From Streptomyces niger (GTDB lineage: Bacteria; Actinomycetota; Actinomycetes; Streptomycetales; Streptomycetaceae), in NCBI RefSeq assembly GCF_000718305.1, contig NZ_JOFQ01000011.1, positions 124,001 to 188,000 on the forward strand: a stretch of DNA of 64,000 bases, read 5' to 3'. How positions within the stretch are numbered: position 1 is the stretch's first letter; each line of letters starts with the position of its first letter. The translations under genes and the position numbers were made by a program. Of the stretch, positions 62,431-64,000 are shown piece after piece. Below the pieces are notes generated by a model. The model did no database searches. It saw only the letters and a program-made list of their open reading frames with translations, and had not been told where the DNA came from.

Positions 62431-63308
62431 GCGGCGGTACGGCGGCCGCGGGCGGGGAAGGCCCGGGAGAGGTGGCGGCCCGGCTCACCGGGCGGGCGGT
62501 CCGTGGGGAGCCGCGGCTGTCGGGGGCGCTTGCCGAGGTCACGCTCGACGACGGGCGCGTGGTGGTCGTCAAGCGTGGTGACAGCGACGGCGCGGTGGCG
62601 GCCGAAGCGGCCGGGCTGCGGTGGCTGGCCCGAGCCGACACCGTCCGGGTCCCTGCGGTGCACGGCCGGGACGGGCGCTGGCTGGTGATCGACCGCGTGG
62701 CGTCCGGACGGCCGAGCGTGGCGGCCGCCGACCGGTTCGGCCGGGAGTTGGCCGCCCTGCACGCCGCCGGCGCACCCGCGTTCGGCGCTCCGCCGCCCGA
62801 CGGCCCGCGGGACGCCGCCATCGGGCTCGCCCCGATGCGTAACGTCCCCGGTACCGACTGGCCCGAGTGGTACGCCGAGCACCGCCTCCTCCCCTACCTG
62901 CGCCGCGCCGTCGACGAAGGGACGGTACGTCCCGCCGAGGCGGCCGTGGTCGAGGAGGTCGCGGCCCGGCTCCCTGAGCTCGCGGGCCCGGCCGAGCCGC
63001 CCGCCCGGCTGCACGGTGACCTGTGGAACGGCAACGTGCTGTGGGGCGCCGACGACCGGGTCTGGTTGATCGATCCGGCCGCGCACGGCGGCCATCGCGA
63101 GACGGACCTGGCCATGCTGCACCTGTTCGGCTGCCCTCATCTGGATCGGGTTCTGGACGCTTACCAGGAAGCCGCGCCGCTGGCGGACGGTTGGGGCGAC
63201 CGTATCGGCCTGCATCAGTTGTTCCCCCTGCTGGTCCACGCGGTGCTCTTCGGCCGCGGCTACGCCGAGCAGGCCCTCGCTGCCGCCCGGTCGGCGCTGG
63301 CCGGGTAG
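62427..63308 (+). CDS. Fructosamine kinase family protein
   Basis: 293 aa aminoglycoside-phosphotransferase/choline-kinase fold. Lys in VVVVKRGDSDG, Brenner motif LHGDLWNGNVLW, and metal-binding LIDPAAHGGHRETDLAM. Fructosamine-3-kinases remove sugar adducts from proteins by phosphorylating them; substrate here is inferred from family. GTGA overlap with the LMW phosphatase, which is a frequent pairing in Streptomyces and suggests a shared repair or regulatory process. Confidence 0.9.
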   Translation: MSGGTAAAGGEGPGEVAARLTGRAVRGEPRLSGALAEVTLDDGRVVVVKRGDSDGAVAAEAAGLRWLARADTVRVPAVHGRDGRWLVIDRVASGRPSVAAADRFGRELAALHAAGAPAFGAPPPDGPRDAAIGLAPMRNVPGTDWPEWYAEHRLLPYLRRAVDEGTVRPAEAAVVEEVAARLPELAGPAEPPARLHGDLWNGNVLWGADDRVWLIDPAAHGGHRETDLAMLHLFGCPHLDRVLDAYQEAAPLADGWGDRIGLHQLFPLLVHAVLFGRGYAEQALAAARSALAG

Positions 63309-63321
63309 AGCCCGCAAGCCG

Positions 63322-63441
63322 GCCCGTACCTCTGCTGCCCGTACCCCGGCTGCCCGTACCCCGGCTGCCCGTACCCCGGCTGTCCGTACTCCGGCGGCCC
63401 GTACCCCTGCTGTCCGTACTCCTGCTGCCCGTACCTGTCGC
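63322..63441. repeat. 15-bp tandem repeat downstream of the kinase
   Basis: Eight units of GCCCGTACCCCGGCT type from 63322. On the minus strand one frame reads Y-G-Q-P-G repeats, as in Gln/Gly/Tyr-rich linker regions of Streptomyces membrane proteins; no start or conserved domain goes with it, so it may be a gene relic. 63309-63838 has no supported gene. Confidence 0.8.
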
Positions 63442-63777
63442 CCGTACCTGCTTCCTGCCCCTGCCTGGTCGGCCGGCGAAGCCCTCTGTCCTGGCCGACC
63501 GCCCTCTGCCTGCCCCGGCCGCCCCCTGCCCCGGCCGCCCTCTGCCTCGGCCGGCGAAGCCCCCTCTGCCCCCGGCCGACGAAGCCCCCTGCCCTCGCGC
63601 ACGAAACCCTCCACCGCGAGTCCCCGCCCCCACCCGAGTGACACCGCCCCTCCTCCCGTGGGTTCGTCGAGCGGTGGCGGCGTGTGGGGGTGACGGCGCG
63701 GGCGGTTCGGAGGTGAATGAGGGGATGGGTGCTCCATGCCGGTCTGGGGGTGCGGCGCGGCGGGTACTCGGCAGGGC

Positions 63778-63807
63778 CCGCCCGGCGGCGGAGCGGCCGC
63801 CGGGCGG
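63778..63807. terminator. Perfect 12-bp hairpin before the dehydrogenase gene
   Basis: CCGCCCGGCGGC (63778-63789) and GCCGCCGGGCGG (63796-63807), 6-nt loop, 31 nt before the ATG at 63839. Terminator of the upstream unit or a 5' leader structure. Confidence 0.55.
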
Positions 63808-63838
63808 ACCGTGACGGAACGACGAAAGGGCGTTGAGC

Positions 63839-64000
63839 ATGCGTGCGCTGACCATTCGACCGTTGCAGCCGGGGTCGCTGGAGGTGCGCGAGGTGCCCGA
63901 TCCGGTGGCCGGGGCGGGCGAACTGTTGGTGGACGGCCTCGACGTCGGGGTGTGCGGTACCGACAAGGAGATCGCGTCCGGCGACTACGGGGCACCGCCG
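63839..64000 (+). CDS. Glucose 1-dehydrogenase-like zinc alcohol dehydrogenase, 3'-truncated
   Basis: First 54 residues only; cut by the window end. MRALTIRPLQPGSLEVREVP and GELLVDGLDVGVCGTDKEIASGDYG match the N terminus of medium-chain glucose dehydrogenases, where the Cys of VCGTDKEI is a catalytic zinc ligand. It would oxidise glucose or a related sugar with NAD(P)+. AAAGGG nine bases before the ATG supports the start. Confidence 0.85.
   Translation, partial: MRALTIRPLQPGSLEVREVPDPVAGAGELLVDGLDVGVCGTDKEIASGDYGAPP

Noticed and set aside
63322..63441. Possible CRISPR array
   Set aside because: Units are 15 bp and contiguous without spacers, and no cas genes are in the window.

Overview
The window is actinobacterial chromosomal DNA, almost certainly from a Streptomyces or a close relative. 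The evidence is very high GC with third-position GC bias, frequent GTG starts, strong purine-rich ribosome sites, and lineage-typical families: mycothiol-dependent nitroreductase, XRE/DUF397 modules, sortase-E (LAxTG) surface proteins, CsnR-type ROK control and PknG with a rubredoxin domain. Both edges cut a gene: Fe/Mn superoxide dismutase on the left and a glucose-1-dehydrogenase-like zinc alcohol dehydrogenase on the right. No prophage, insertion sequence, CRISPR array, rRNA or large biosynthetic cluster is visible.

Layout. 0-15.5 kb is mostly metabolism: sodF, a zinc-ribbon protein, a DsbA-like nitroreductase, two PepN aminopeptidases about 7 kb apart, an AbiEi/nuclease-like protein, a secreted serine hydrolase, a Tat-exported phosphoesterase, an HPP membrane protein, asd, a MazEF-like toxin-antitoxin pair and an allantoicase. 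15.6-25.2 kb holds a LysR/EamA pair, an acyl-ACP desaturase with an operator-like repeat cluster, malQ with a coupled small gene, and a secreted GH84-type hexosaminidase. 25.3-29.4 kb has an HNH nuclease, an MscS channel and an XRE + DUF397 x3 + anti-sigma-like ATPase module.

29.4-36.3 kb is a complete csnR-E-F-G-H-K operon (chitosan-oligosaccharide uptake and use) with a probable CsnR operator in front, followed by a GntR/FadR regulator with its own palindrome. 37.4-48.2 kb is the most striking block: GlnX-like membrane sensor, GlnH-like binding protein, a coiled-coil protein, PknG kinase, PP2C phosphatase, von Willebrand A protein and FHA protein. It looks like one Ser/Thr phospho-signalling apparatus joining extracellular amino-acid sensing to a kinase/phosphatase/VWA/FHA module. 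Zinc ribbons start three of the proteins.

48.3-60.8 kb carries a PCMT-like methyltransferase, a truncated hemoglobin, an ettA-thioesterase operon, a thioester-domain LAETG surface protein, a repeat-tailed SSB and two adjacent dynamin-like GTPases. At 61.1-61.9 kb a tRNA-Arg(UCU) has its 3' half and terminator duplicated 694 bp downstream. The duplication brackets a lower-GC islet with a small Cys-rich secreted peptide gene, which looks like a tRNA-targeted mini-element or its remnant. The window ends with a low-molecular-weight phosphatase, a fructosamine-kinase-like protein and the start of a dehydrogenase. In-frame and intergenic minisatellites are unusually abundant between 48 and 63.5 kb.
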